DNA of 40,465 nucleotides. Source: Ignavibacteria bacterium. Its GTDB lineage: Bacteria > Bacteroidota > Ignavibacteria > UBA10030. The position numbers and the translations under genes were made by a program. Positions within the stretch are counted from its first letter, which is position 1; every line of letters begins with the position of its first letter. The notes under the pieces were generated by a model. That model was not told the origin of the DNA, did not search any database, and saw only the letters and a program-made list of their open reading frames with translations. Below, in pieces: positions 23,638 to 31,835 of the stretch. The stretch spans positions 1-40,465 of the forward strand of contig VGWB01000008.1 in assembly GCA_016873755.1 (NCBI GenBank), given 5' to 3'.

Positions 23638-24642
23638 TGCCTGTAAACCCGCCAGCACCTTCTGCATATCCTCCGGTATCTCGGAGTCGAACTTCACAAA
23701 TTGCCTCGTCGCTGGATGAGCGAACCCGATGGTTTTCGCGTGCAACGCCTGGCGTGAGATGAGCTTCAATAGGTACTGAACTCGCCGAGCTCTTTTTCCC
23801 TCCAACCCTCCCCAGGTTGCATTTCGACCTCCATACGACGGATCACCGAACACGGGGTGACCGACGTGGGCGAGGTGCACCCTGATCTGATGCGTTCGCC
23901 CCGTCTTGAGCTTGAGGCAAACCAGAGAAAGGAAGTCATATTCCCGCATCACCTCATACTCCGTAACAGCCGGTTTCCCCTCAGCCGTCACGGTCACCTT
24001 CTTGCGGTCGCGTTTGCTGCGCCCCAGACTCGCCTCGATGGTTCCCTGAGGCTGTTTGAACCTTCCCCAGACCAGCGCCCAATATTCACGATCGATGGTT
24101 CGCTTCGAGAACTGCTTCGCCAATGCGTGGTGCGCAGCGTCGTTCTTGGCTACGACCAGGAGCCCCGACGTGTCCTTGTCGAGCCGATGAACAATCCCCG
24201 GCCGCATTTCCGTATTGACGGTCGAAAGGGATTTGCAGTGATGCAGCAACGCATTGACCAGTGTTCCCGCGTAGTTTCCGTACGCCGGGTGCGTTACCAT
24301 GCCAGCCGGTTTGTTCACAACGAGGAGCTGGTCATCTTCATGGACGATGTCGAGAGGGATGTTCTCGGGTTGGGCATCCATTCGCGGTGGCCGCGGCAGA
24401 GTTATGTCAATGATCTCGCCTGGGGAAACGGAATGGCTAGGTTTCACGCGGTTGCCATTGACCAGCACCAATCCCTCGTCGATCGCCTGACGCACCTTGC
24501 TGCGCGTTGCGTTTTGAATCTGACGAGTCAGGTAAACGTCGATTCGCTCTTTGGATTGCTTTGGGGGTACCACGATGCGAAGGGTCTGCCGCTCGGGCAG
24601 GCCCGGCAGGGTATTCGCATCGATGTCAGCAGCAGCCGACAT
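23620..24642 (-). CDS. rluD: Large-subunit rRNA pseudouridine synthase (RluD family)
   Basis: Isomerises uridines to pseudouridine in 23S rRNA. Starting at ATG 24642 it has 340 aa. An S4 RNA-binding domain (ERIDVYLTRQIQNATRSKVRQAIDEG) occupies about residues 32-85. The catalytic domain has IVHEDDQLLVVNKPAGMVTHP and PGIVHRLDKDTSGLLVVAK, whose D155 is the essential aspartate. The C-terminus has KTGRTHQIRVHLAHVGHPVFGD. An open frame extends 69 codons upstream into lspA but has no family similarity. ATG 24642 follows the lspA TAG by 1 nt without a Shine-Dalgarno, so translation is probably coupled. This matches ylyB after lspA in B. subtilis. Confidence 0.94.
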   Translation of the reverse strand: MSAAADIDANTLPGLPERQTLRIVVPPKQSKERIDVYLTRQIQNATRSKVRQAIDEGLVLVNGNRVKPSHSVSPGEIIDITLPRPPRMDAQPENIPLDIVHEDDQLLVVNKPAGMVTHPAYGNYAGTLVNALLHHCKSLSTVNTEMRPGIVHRLDKDTSGLLVVAKNDAAHHALAKQFSKRTIDREYWALVWGRFKQPQGTIEASLGRSKRDRKKVTVTAEGKPAVTEYEVMREYDFLSLVCLKLKTGRTHQIRVHLAHVGHPVFGDPSYGGRNATWGGLEGKRARRVQYLLKLISRQALHAKTIGFAHPATRQFVKFDSEIPEDMQKVLAGLQADSRNL

Positions 24643-24643
24643 G

Positions 24644-25324
24644 CTAAGGAGTGAAGGTGGGTGGATCCTGTGAACCGTCCTTGACTTGGGAGGACCCGTC
24701 CATGTTTCCCACGGTCGCACCGGGGGAAGCAGGATTCGACGGGGGGCCAACGGAGCCCGAGCTGGAGAGCGTGACTTCAGCCCGTTCAGCCTCGGTGAAT
24801 CTTCGGTGGAACAGAAGAAGTGTTGCCACCCCGACGGAAACCGATGCATCAGCCAGATTGAAGACCGGGAATCGCGTCAAGTGGATCCCGAGGAAATCAA
24901 TATCGAAGAAATCGACGTCGACGAAGTCGACCACCTTACCGTAGAAAAGCGGGCTTTCACCGAAGATGACACCATAGAAGACGCGATCGATCAGGTTGCC
25001 AATCGCACCGCCGAGGATCATCGCAAGAGCGATCCGGATGATGATGGCCTCTCCCCGTATCTTGTACAGGTAGGCAAAGATTGCTGCACTGGCAACGAGA
25101 GAGAAGACAGTGAGGAACAACTTTCCCCCCATATCGATACCGAATGCCATCCCGGGGTTTTCGATGAACGTCAATCGGAGGAAGTCGCCGAGGATCGGAT
25201 AGCTCGCACCAACAGGAACCCCGGCGTGGTAGAGATCGAGGACGGGGATTTCAAAGCCCTTTACCAGAAGCTTGGAGATCTGATCGACGAGAACGATAAG
25301 TCCTGTGACGTAGAGAACGCGCAT
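24644..25324 (-). CDS. lspA: Lipoprotein signal peptidase (SPase II)
   Basis: Cleaves the signal peptide of prolipoproteins after lipidation in the inner membrane. It has 226 aa from ATG 25324 (a TTG four codons upstream is less likely). Four membrane helices carry the two catalytic aspartates: D113 in GNLIDRV and D159 in FNLADASVSVG, with FIENPGMAFG as the conserved NPGxAF box. An insertion of Asp/Phe-rich residues (VDFVDVDFFDIDFL) lies before the last helix, as in Bacteroidota-type LspA. An unusual tail of about 45 Ser/Gly/Pro-rich residues follows the last helix. Several lipoproteins in this window are its likely substrates. Confidence 0.93.
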   Translation of the reverse strand: MRVLYVTGLIVLVDQISKLLVKGFEIPVLDLYHAGVPVGASYPILGDFLRLTFIENPGMAFGIDMGGKLFLTVFSLVASAAIFAYLYKIRGEAIIIRIALAMILGGAIGNLIDRVFYGVIFGESPLFYGKVVDFVDVDFFDIDFLGIHLTRFPVFNLADASVSVGVATLLLFHRRFTEAERAEVTLSSSGSVGPPSNPASPGATVGNMDGSSQVKDGSQDPPTFTP

Positions 25325-25383
25325 CGTGAGCGTCAAGGTGCAAAGTTCGAATGAGGCATCAGCTTCAATACACCATCACCAAT

Positions 25384-25890
25384 TCACTTTCCCCTCTTCA
25401 GCTTGCACTTGATGCATAATTGCGCGTGGGGGACGGCTTCCAGCCGTTCTTTGTCGATGAGATTGCCGCAGTCAGTACAGAAACCGTACTCGCCTTTGTC
25501 GATTCTCTTCAGCGCATCGTCCAGATAGTTGAGGAATTTCCCCTCCCGTGAGGCAAAGAGAAACGTCTTCTCCCGCTCCATCGTGTCAGTCCCCTGCTCC
25601 ATATGCAGAGAGTAGGTCGAATTCTCCGTGACATACTCGCCCGTCTGGACATCCATCATGCTGGCCTTGAGCGTTTCAAGCTCCTCAAGAATTTCCTTCC
25701 GCTTTTCCACGATGATCTCTTTGAAGTGCGCGAGGTCAGCTTTGCTGTACCCACCCTGCCGTGCGACAGGTGCTTTCACCGGGGCCGACTTCGGTTTTGT
25801 CTTCACTTGCTTCACCTGCCCCACTTTTTTCACGGGCGCCCTCTTGGCCGCCCTTGACGATGTCATCTTCTTGCTGATTTTCTTCGCCAT
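25384..25890 (-). CDS. DksA/TraR-family zinc-finger protein
   Basis: 168 aa. A Lys/Ala/Pro-rich N-terminal extension of about 48 residues is followed by a helical hairpin (ILEELETLKASMMDVQTG) and a four-cysteine zinc finger: C138 and C141 in CTDC, C159 and C162 in CIKC. This is the DksA/TraR/YlyA class, which binds the RNA polymerase secondary channel. The basic extension is like those of other Bacteroidota/Chlorobi homologues. AGGAG lies 9 nt before the ATG. It sits between ileS and lspA exactly where B. subtilis has ylyA. Regulation of rRNA or amino-acid genes through (p)ppGpp is known for DksA and only inferred here. Confidence 0.9.
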   Translation of the reverse strand: MAKKISKKMTSSRAAKRAPVKKVGQVKQVKTKPKSAPVKAPVARQGGYSKADLAHFKEIIVEKRKEILEELETLKASMMDVQTGEYVTENSTYSLHMEQGTDTMEREKTFLFASREGKFLNYLDDALKRIDKGEYGFCTDCGNLIDKERLEAVPHAQLCIKCKLKRGK

Positions 25891-25986
25891 GATTATTCTC
25901 CTGCGTAATGGGTCTGCCGACAGGGAGCCCCCTCAAGATAGCCGGCAGGTTGATACCAAAGTGCTGCAAACTTGTAGACTTAATTC

Positions 25987-28900
25987 CTAAGAGTCAACAA
26001 CAACTTTTTCAATGGCAATCGAAGTCCGCTCGCTGTTGATCTCAGCCTTCGCGAGTGGCAGTGGGGCCGGCGGCGTCTCCGACAACTCCACAGCCAACGT
26101 CTCCTGCTTGATGTATCCAGCCAGACGGTTCAGCGCTGTGCTCAATCTCACACTCGAGGTGTGAAAGATCCTGATCCGGTCGGTGACTTCGAAGCCAGCT
26201 TCCTTCCTCATATTCTGAATCCGGTTAACGAACTCCCGGGCGAAACCCTCGTCTATCAACTCATCGTCCAGCTCCGTGTCCAGCGCAACAGTTGCCGAGC
26301 CGTCCGACTCTACCAGCCACCCTTTGATGTCTTCGTGCAGGATCTCGAGGTCTTCTCGCGTGATCGTATACTCTTTGCCGTCAATCGGTACGGTCAGGGT
26401 GCCCTGGCGCTCCAGCTCGCCGATCTCCTTGACGGTGAATTCCCGTATCCGCGCCGCCACCGGCTGCACGGATTTGCCGAACTTTTGCCCCAGTGAGCGG
26501 AAATTCGGCTTAGCCTTCTTGCGGACGATACCAGACTCATCGGTCACGTACTCGATCCGCTTGACGTTGATCTCTTCGAGGATGAGCTCCTCCATCCGCT
26601 TCACCTCGGCGCGGTCCTGTTCGCTTGCAATGGGAAGAAGTATCTTCTTCAGAGGCTGCCGTACCTTGAGGTTCGACTTTGTCCGCATCGCGCGAACAAG
26701 GCTGACGATCCGGATGACCCGTTCCATCCGCCGCTGAAGCTCCGCGTCGATCACGCCGCCGTCAGCCTCCGGAAGAAGCGAGAGATGCACGGATTCTGCG
26801 GCTTCGAGCCTCCCCACGACGTTGAGGTTCCGGTAAAGCTCATCAGCCAGGAAGGGAGCAAAGGGGGCCATCAGCTTCGAGAGCGTGATGAGACACTCGT
26901 ACAGGGTCTGGTACGCAGCCGTCTTGTCCTTCCCCTTCTCGCTCTTCCAGAAACGCCGGCGATTGCGCCGAACGTACCAGTTCGACAGCGCATCGATTGT
27001 GAAATCGCTTACCGCGCGAGCGGTGCGGGTGACGTCGTATTCATTCATCCAGTGCCGGTAGTTCCTGAGGAGCGAATTGAGCTCCGACAATATCCACCGG
27101 TCGATTTCCGGCCGCTCTGAAACCGGGATTTTCGGCTCATCGTGCACGAAGTTGTCAACGTTCGCATAGAGCGCAAAGAAGGCGTAGGTATTGACCAACG
27201 TACTGAAGAACTTCCGCTGGACCTCGGCGACACCTTCCTCGTCAAACAGTGTCGGCCGCCAGACCGGACTGTTGGACACTAGATACCAACGCGTGGCGTC
27301 GGCACCATACTTGCGGACAAGCTCTATCGGATCGACGGTGTTCTTCTTAGACTTCGACATCTTCTGGCCTTGCTTGTCCAGGATCAACTCGTTGACGAGC
27401 ACGGTCTTGAAGGCCGGTTTGTCGAAGAGAAACGACCCGATGGAATGCAGCGTGTAGAACCAGCCGCGGGTCTGATCGATCCCCTCCGAGATGAAGTCTG
27501 CCGGGTAGCCATTTTCGAAGACACTCTTGTTCTCGAAGGGGTAATGCCACTGGGCGAACGGCATCGCACCCGAATCGAACCATACATCGATGAGCTCGGG
27601 CGTTCGACGCATCGTGCCGCCGCACCCCGGGCAGTCGAAGGTCACTTCATCGACGAACGGCTTGTGCAGATCGAGCGGATCAGGGACGCTCTTGCCCTGC
27701 TTCAACTCGGCTACGCTTCCGACACATTTCTGCTTGCTGCACGATTCGCACACCCAGATGGGCAGCGGCGTTCCCCAGAAGCGATCGCGCGAGAGTGCCC
27801 AGTCTTTGTTTTCCTCAAGCCAGTTGCCGAACCGCCCGGAGCCGACTTCCGCCGGCACCCAGTTGATCGTGTTGTTGAGTTCGATCATCCGGCGAGCGTA
27901 CGCTGTTGTCCTGATATACCACGACTCCCGCGCATAGTAGAGGAGCGGTGATGCGCAACGCCAGCAGTGCGGATAACTGTGCACGACGGTTTCTTTCTTG
28001 TACAGCAGGCCCCTCAGTCTCAGGTTGCCAATGATATCGATATCCGCATCTTTCACGAACTTGTTGGGAAAGTCCTTCACCTCGGGGCCGAACTCACCGG
28101 ACTTGTTTACGGGGTGGATCGTTGGAAGCCCGTACTTCCTTCCTACCAGATAGTCGTCCTCACCGTAGGCAGGGGCAATGTGTACGATGCCTGAACCGTC
28201 TTCGGTCGTCACAAAATCACCTTCGATGACATACCATCCTTTTTCCTCTGCCGGATGGTAGTCGTACAGGCGTTCATATTCCTTCCCGGCGAGGAGAGAG
28301 CCCTTGAATGTCTCAAGCACCTTGTACTCCTCCCCGAAAACGCTCAATCGAGCCTGCGCGAGGATCAGATGCTCGCCCTTGTGCTCGACCTTGACGTAAT
28401 CGACCTCAGGATGGACCGCTAGGGCGACGTTGGAAATGAGCGTCCACGGCGTCGTTGTCCAGACGAGGAAGTACGTTCTCTCTTCGCCTTTCACTTTCAG
28501 CTTGATGTATACGGAAGGATCTTTGACATCCTTGTACCCGAGGGAGACCTCGTGAGACGAAAGAGGCGTTTCGCAGCGCGGGCAGTACGGCTGTATCTTG
28601 TACCCCTTGTAGATCATGCCCTTGTCGAAATACTGCTTCAGCGCCCACCACACCGACTCCATGTAGTTGTTCTCAAACGTGATGTACGGATGATCGAGGT
28701 CAACCCAGTACCCTATCATCCGCGTCATCTCTTCCCAGTCGGCCTTGTACTTCCAGACGGACTCCTGACACTGCTTGTTGAACTTCGCAATACCGAAGTC
28801 TTCAATCTGGTCCTTGTGCTTGAAGCCGAGCATCTTCTCCACTTCGATCTCGACCGGCAGACCGTGCGTGTCCCATCCCGCCTTCCGAGGGACTTGATAG

Positions 28901-29130
28901 CCGAGCATCGTCCAGTACCGGCACACGAGGTCTTTCAGCGTCCGGCTCATCACGTGGTGGATACCCGGTCGGCCATTCGCCGTGGGCGGACCTTCGTAGA
29001 AGGTGAACAACGGTCCCCCTTCGCGCAGAGTGATGCTCTGTCTGAAGACGTTGTGCTCCTCCCAGAACTTGAGGATCTCGGACTCAAGTTCGTGGTAGTT
29101 GATCTTATCTGTTAGCTGCTTGAAGGGCAT
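25987..29130 (-). CDS. ileS: Isoleucyl-tRNA synthetase, type 2, with GXHH motif
   Basis: Charges tRNA-Ile. At 1047 aa it has the length and inserts of the eukaryote-like type 2 enzymes. The class I signature normally written HXGH is here GIHH (residues 56-59, in NGRPGIHHVMSRTLKD), with first and third positions swapped. KMSKS is intact at 590-594. WDTHGLPVEIEVEK, DVWFDSGAMPFAQW and several CxxC pairs (CPRC, CWRC, CESC, CPGC) are present. The start is ATG 29130 with no Shine-Dalgarno. The GXHH form of IleRS2 is reported to give mupirocin hyper-resistance. The gene is preceded by a small DUF2905 gene and followed by dksA/traR, lspA and rluD. Confidence 0.97.
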   Translation of the reverse strand: MPFKQLTDKINYHELESEILKFWEEHNVFRQSITLREGGPLFTFYEGPPTANGRPGIHHVMSRTLKDLVCRYWTMLGYQVPRKAGWDTHGLPVEIEVEKMLGFKHKDQIEDFGIAKFNKQCQESVWKYKADWEEMTRMIGYWVDLDHPYITFENNYMESVWWALKQYFDKGMIYKGYKIQPYCPRCETPLSSHEVSLGYKDVKDPSVYIKLKVKGEERTYFLVWTTTPWTLISNVALAVHPEVDYVKVEHKGEHLILAQARLSVFGEEYKVLETFKGSLLAGKEYERLYDYHPAEEKGWYVIEGDFVTTEDGSGIVHIAPAYGEDDYLVGRKYGLPTIHPVNKSGEFGPEVKDFPNKFVKDADIDIIGNLRLRGLLYKKETVVHSYPHCWRCASPLLYYARESWYIRTTAYARRMIELNNTINWVPAEVGSGRFGNWLEENKDWALSRDRFWGTPLPIWVCESCSKQKCVGSVAELKQGKSVPDPLDLHKPFVDEVTFDCPGCGGTMRRTPELIDVWFDSGAMPFAQWHYPFENKSVFENGYPADFISEGIDQTRGWFYTLHSIGSFLFDKPAFKTVLVNELILDKQGQKMSKSKKNTVDPIELVRKYGADATRWYLVSNSPVWRPTLFDEEGVAEVQRKFFSTLVNTYAFFALYANVDNFVHDEPKIPVSERPEIDRWILSELNSLLRNYRHWMNEYDVTRTARAVSDFTIDALSNWYVRRNRRRFWKSEKGKDKTAAYQTLYECLITLSKLMAPFAPFLADELYRNLNVVGRLEAAESVHLSLLPEADGGVIDAELQRRMERVIRIVSLVRAMRTKSNLKVRQPLKKILLPIASEQDRAEVKRMEELILEEINVKRIEYVTDESGIVRKKAKPNFRSLGQKFGKSVQPVAARIREFTVKEIGELERQGTLTVPIDGKEYTITREDLEILHEDIKGWLVESDGSATVALDTELDDELIDEGFAREFVNRIQNMRKEAGFEVTDRIRIFHTSSVRLSTALNRLAGYIKQETLAVELSETPPAPLPLAKAEINSERTSIAIEKVVVDS

Positions 29131-29196
29131 CGATGTTCGAAAAATATCCGCTGCAGACTACCGATTTCGGATCAAAGGACAACGGAAAACACACCA

Positions 29197-29421
29197 TTAC
29201 TTCTTACTGAAATACGAAATGAGCCAGAGAATACCGCTGATCATCAGGCTCAGCACAATGCTTGTGACGATGGGGAAGTAGAACTCGAAATTCTGCCGCT
29301 TGACGTGGATATCGCCGGGAAGTTTTCCGAGGAGCGGGATCTTATCGAAGAACATCAGCAACAATCCGACCACCACCATCACAGCGCCAAACAGCACCAG
29401 AAGCCTGCCGAGACCAATCAT
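29197..29421 (-). CDS. DUF2905 small membrane protein
   Basis: 74 aa with two transmembrane helices (LLVLFGAVMVVVGLLLMFF and IVTSIVLSLMISGILWLI) linked by DKIPLLGKLPGDIHVKRQNF, the conserved DUF2905 loop. Its function is unknown. It lies 66 bp before ileS and 77 bp after punA on the same strand. The ATG has no strong Shine-Dalgarno and is preceded by the GAGTTC-type repeat. Confidence 0.85.
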   Translation of the reverse strand: MIGLGRLLVLFGAVMVVVGLLLMFFDKIPLLGKLPGDIHVKRQNFEFYFPIVTSIVLSLMISGILWLISYFSKK

Positions 29422-29430
29422 AGCATATTC

Positions 29431-29500
29431 AGTTCAGAGTTCCGAGTTCGCAGTTCCGAGTTCAACACCCCAGAACCATGAACTCAGAACCTCGAACCTC
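29431..29500. repeat. Degenerate GAGTTC/GAACTC repeat array
   Basis: Imperfect copies of an 11-bp unit, roughly GTTCcGaGTTCg (ttcagagttccgagttcgcagttccgagttc), then, after a CCC, inverted copies (gaaccatgaactcagaacctcgaacc). The two orientations can pair into a long imperfect stem. The last few bases touch the punA stop. A shorter relative is at 11740-11772. Confidence 0.55.
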
Positions 29501-30320
29501 ACAACCTTTTCACCACTTCCTTCATGATCGCCGTCATCTTCGGCTCAGCCTTGTTTGCAACGGCGATAACTTCTTCAATTGTAATCGGCTTAAGCGCCTC
29601 CGGAAAGCACTCGTCCGTGACGATCGAGACACCGAAGACTCTCATCCCCATGTGGATTGCCACGATATCTTCCGGAATCGTCGACATGCCGACGACGTCC
29701 GCACCGATCGTGCGGAGAAACCGATATTCCGCTCTCGTTTCCAGGTTCGGACCCTGCATCGCCACGTACACGCCTTTCTGGACTCTGATCTTAAGGTCCA
29801 GGGCGGCCTCCTCCGCGATCGCAATCAGCTGCTTGCTGTACGGCTCGGACATGTCGGGAAAGCGCGGGCCCAGGGAATCATCGTTCGGGCCGACGAGCGG
29901 ATTGTCGCCCAGCAGGTTGATGTGATCAGCCATGATCATGATGTCACCCCGCTGGAAGAGAGGATCGAGTGCTCCGGCCGCATTGGAAATCAGCAGGGTG
30001 TCGACGCCCAGGAATTTCATGACGCGAACTGGGAAGGTGATCTGCTTCATCGTGTAGCCTTCGTAGAAGTGGAAGCGTCCCTGCATCGCCACCACCCTTT
30101 TCCCCGCGAGTGTACCGAAAATCAGTTTCCCGTGATGGGATTCGACCGTCGAGACGGGAAAATGCGGTATATCCTGATAATCAATGACGATCTCCTTCTC
30201 GATCTCCTGCACCAGACCGCCCAGGCCTGTGCCCAGGATGATCCCGATCTTCGGTGCTGACGCAGTCTTCGTCCGGATCGCCTTGACGGCTTCGTCGATC
30301 TGTTTGCGGAGTTCAGTCAT
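29499..30320 (-). CDS. punA: Purine nucleoside phosphorylase (trimeric, human/PunA type)
   Basis: Phosphorolyses guanosine and inosine (and deoxy forms) in purine salvage. The 273-aa protein has the family motifs: phosphate loop IILGTGLGGL, HGKLIFGTLAGKRVVAMQGRFHFYEGY, SNAAGALDP, MADHINLLGDNPLVGPND and GPNLETRAEYRFLRTIGAD, followed by VGMSTIPE. A Glu and a Met in the last two segments contact the base and ribose. It lies between divIVA and DUF2905, in a place where the equivalent Firmicutes cluster has no such gene. No separate promoter or Shine-Dalgarno is seen, so expression probably comes from the yggS promoter. Confidence 0.93.
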   Translation of the reverse strand: MTELRKQIDEAVKAIRTKTASAPKIGIILGTGLGGLVQEIEKEIVIDYQDIPHFPVSTVESHHGKLIFGTLAGKRVVAMQGRFHFYEGYTMKQITFPVRVMKFLGVDTLLISNAAGALDPLFQRGDIMIMADHINLLGDNPLVGPNDDSLGPRFPDMSEPYSKQLIAIAEEAALDLKIRVQKGVYVAMQGPNLETRAEYRFLRTIGADVVGMSTIPEDIVAIHMGMRVFGVSIVTDECFPEALKPITIEEVIAVANKAEPKMTAIMKEVVKRL

Positions 30321-30396
30321 CGATTGTTCAGATTTCAGATTGAGCGTACGCCTGGAGGCCGTCCTGTCCCCCCCCGTCTGCCAACCGCAATCACAC

Positions 30397-30927
30397 TTAC
30401 AGTTTCTTCAATATCTCATCGATCTCGATGTGATCTTTTCCGGTTCCTTTGGACGTATCGCGCCTGGAGGCATCCTCGTCGTCGAGGTCCAGAGCCTTAA
30501 TGAGGTCGATTTCCGATGTCAATAAGACCTTCAGCCGGCTCAGAATGCTCTCCTTCCTGGCCTTCAGGTTGGCAATTTCCTCCTTGATTCGGCCGAAATC
30601 CAACCGGGCTTTGTCTACGATCTGGGAAGCCTTGAGTTCTGCCTCCTGGACGATGAGAGTTGCCTCCTTCTTGGAGTTCTCGATCTCTTTGCCGCTGGTT
30701 TCCTGCGCCTGCAACAAGGTCTGCTGCAGCGTCTTTTCCATATTCTTGTAGTCTTTAAGCTGGGTCTCGAGCTCGATGATCTTGTCTTTCAACTCTTTGT
30801 TCTTCGTGACAATTTCCTCAAGCTCGTGCGAGAGCATATCAAGGAAGGTATCGACCTCAACCGGATCGTACCCCCTCATGACCTTCTTGAACTGCTGCCT
30901 TTTGATTTCGAGCGGTGTTATTTTCAT
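30397..30927 (-). CDS. divIVA: DivIVA-domain protein
   Basis: 176 aa from ATG 30927. It has the N-terminal DivIVA lipid-binding domain (ITPLEIKRQQFKKVMRGYDPVEVDTFL), a long coiled coil (residues about 35-140, rich in K/E heptads) and an acidic tail. Such proteins mark curved membrane at poles or division sites. A GTG three codons upstream (30936) is possible, but AAGGTGGAG suits the ATG better. It starts 41 bp after yggS in the same transcript, matching the ylmE-divIVA order of Gram-positive division clusters. sepF and ylmG are absent here. Confidence 0.88.
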   Translation of the reverse strand: MKITPLEIKRQQFKKVMRGYDPVEVDTFLDMLSHELEEIVTKNKELKDKIIELETQLKDYKNMEKTLQQTLLQAQETSGKEIENSKKEATLIVQEAELKASQIVDKARLDFGRIKEEIANLKARKESILSRLKVLLTSEIDLIKALDLDDEDASRRDTSKGTGKDHIEIDEILKKL

Positions 30928-30967
30928 TCTCTCCACCTTTCTTGCAGCGAGAGATCGTGAGGATGCC

Positions 30968-31663
30968 CTAGGTCACCCCAGACCGCGTCCCGAAAATTGC
31001 CGTCCCAAGGCGCACAATCGTCGCCCCCTCTTCTATGCCGACCTCGAAGTCGTGACTCATGCCCATCGACAGGTGCTCCATCGAGACGTTGTCGATTCCC
31101 TCCCGATCGATGCTGCGTTTCAGCTCGCAGACTCGCTGGAAGGACGGGCGGGAGCGGTTTGGGTCCTCAGCAAATGGACCCATCGTCATCAGCCCCCGGA
31201 CCCGGACCCGGCCGAGTTTTGATATCTGTTTAACCAGTTCGGTCGTCTTTTCGGGCTCAACCCCAAATTTCGTTGCCTCATCTGTGGTGCGCACCTCGAC
31301 CAGCACATCGATCAACCGGTTGGCCTGCTCCCCCCGCTTCTGGAGTTCGCCCGCCAGATGGATGTTGTCGACCGAATGGATGAGGTGGACATACTCTGCA
31401 ATGTATTTGACCTTGTTGCTTTGCAGGTGGCCCACAAAATGCCACCGTATCCGCTCATCCGAAACCAACTGGCGTTTCCGGTTGAGCTCCTGAACATAGC
31501 TCTCGCCGATGTCAAACATCCCGGAAGCGACTGCTTGACGGATCATCTCCGGGCCGAATGTCTTTGTGATACCCACCACCAGGACATCATTCGGATCCCG
31601 CCCGCACCGCAGACAGGACCCGAGGATCAGCCGTTTGACGGTTTCAAGGTTTTCCGCAACCAT
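30968..31663 (-). CDS. yggS: YggS/YlmE-family PLP-binding homeostasis protein
   Basis: 231 aa, a PLP-carrying TIM barrel that manages free pyridoxal phosphate and amino-acid balance. K34 in VVGITKTFGPE is the PLP Schiff-base lysine. GESYVQELNRKRQLV, RWHFVGHLQSNKV, LIHSVDNIHLA, RGLMTMGPFAED and SMEHLSMGMSHDFEVGIEEG are family signatures. The ORF runs open to 31759, but a TTGATT-N17-TATATT promoter ends at 31685, inside that extension, so translation must start at ATG 31663. It heads the divIVA-ileS series. Confidence 0.93.
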   Translation of the reverse strand: MVAENLETVKRLILGSCLRCGRDPNDVLVVGITKTFGPEMIRQAVASGMFDIGESYVQELNRKRQLVSDERIRWHFVGHLQSNKVKYIAEYVHLIHSVDNIHLAGELQKRGEQANRLIDVLVEVRTTDEATKFGVEPEKTTELVKQISKLGRVRVRGLMTMGPFAEDPNRSRPSFQRVCELKRSIDREGIDNVSMEHLSMGMSHDFEVGIEEGATIVRLGTAIFGTRSGVT

Positions 31664-31684
31664 TTTACCACTTTTGAGGAAATG

Positions 31685-31713
31685 AATATACCCGAAGATT
31701 GAACCAAAATCAA
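31685..31713 (-). promoter_or_regulatory. Promoter of yggS-divIVA series
   Basis: Minus-strand TTGATT, 17 nt, TATATT. The expected start site is near 31678, about 15 nt ahead of the yggS ATG. It is the only clear promoter for the whole eight-gene minus-strand run. Confidence 0.65.
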
Positions 31714-31773
31714 TCGGAAAATCGGACATGTATGCGTTTGGAGACGCCATATCACGCATCGGGTGCGCTCAGC

Positions 31774-31802
31774 TTGACAGCAACTCCAAATTTTGCTTAA
31801 TT
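31774..31802 (+). promoter_or_regulatory. Promoter of the TPR gene
   Basis: TTGACA, 17 nt, TTAATT (or TAATTC with 18 nt). It is divergent from the yggS promoter, with about 60 bp between the two -35 boxes. The predicted start site is near 31809, about 27 nt before the ATG. Confidence 0.5.
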
Positions 31803-31835
31803 CAAAATGGAAGTTGAGATAGGAAATGGTAAGGC

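Noticed and set aside
24643-24849. 69-codon N-terminal extension of rluD
   Set aside because: It lies inside lspA, has no family similarity and no ribosome site; the S4 domain begins soon after ATG 24642.
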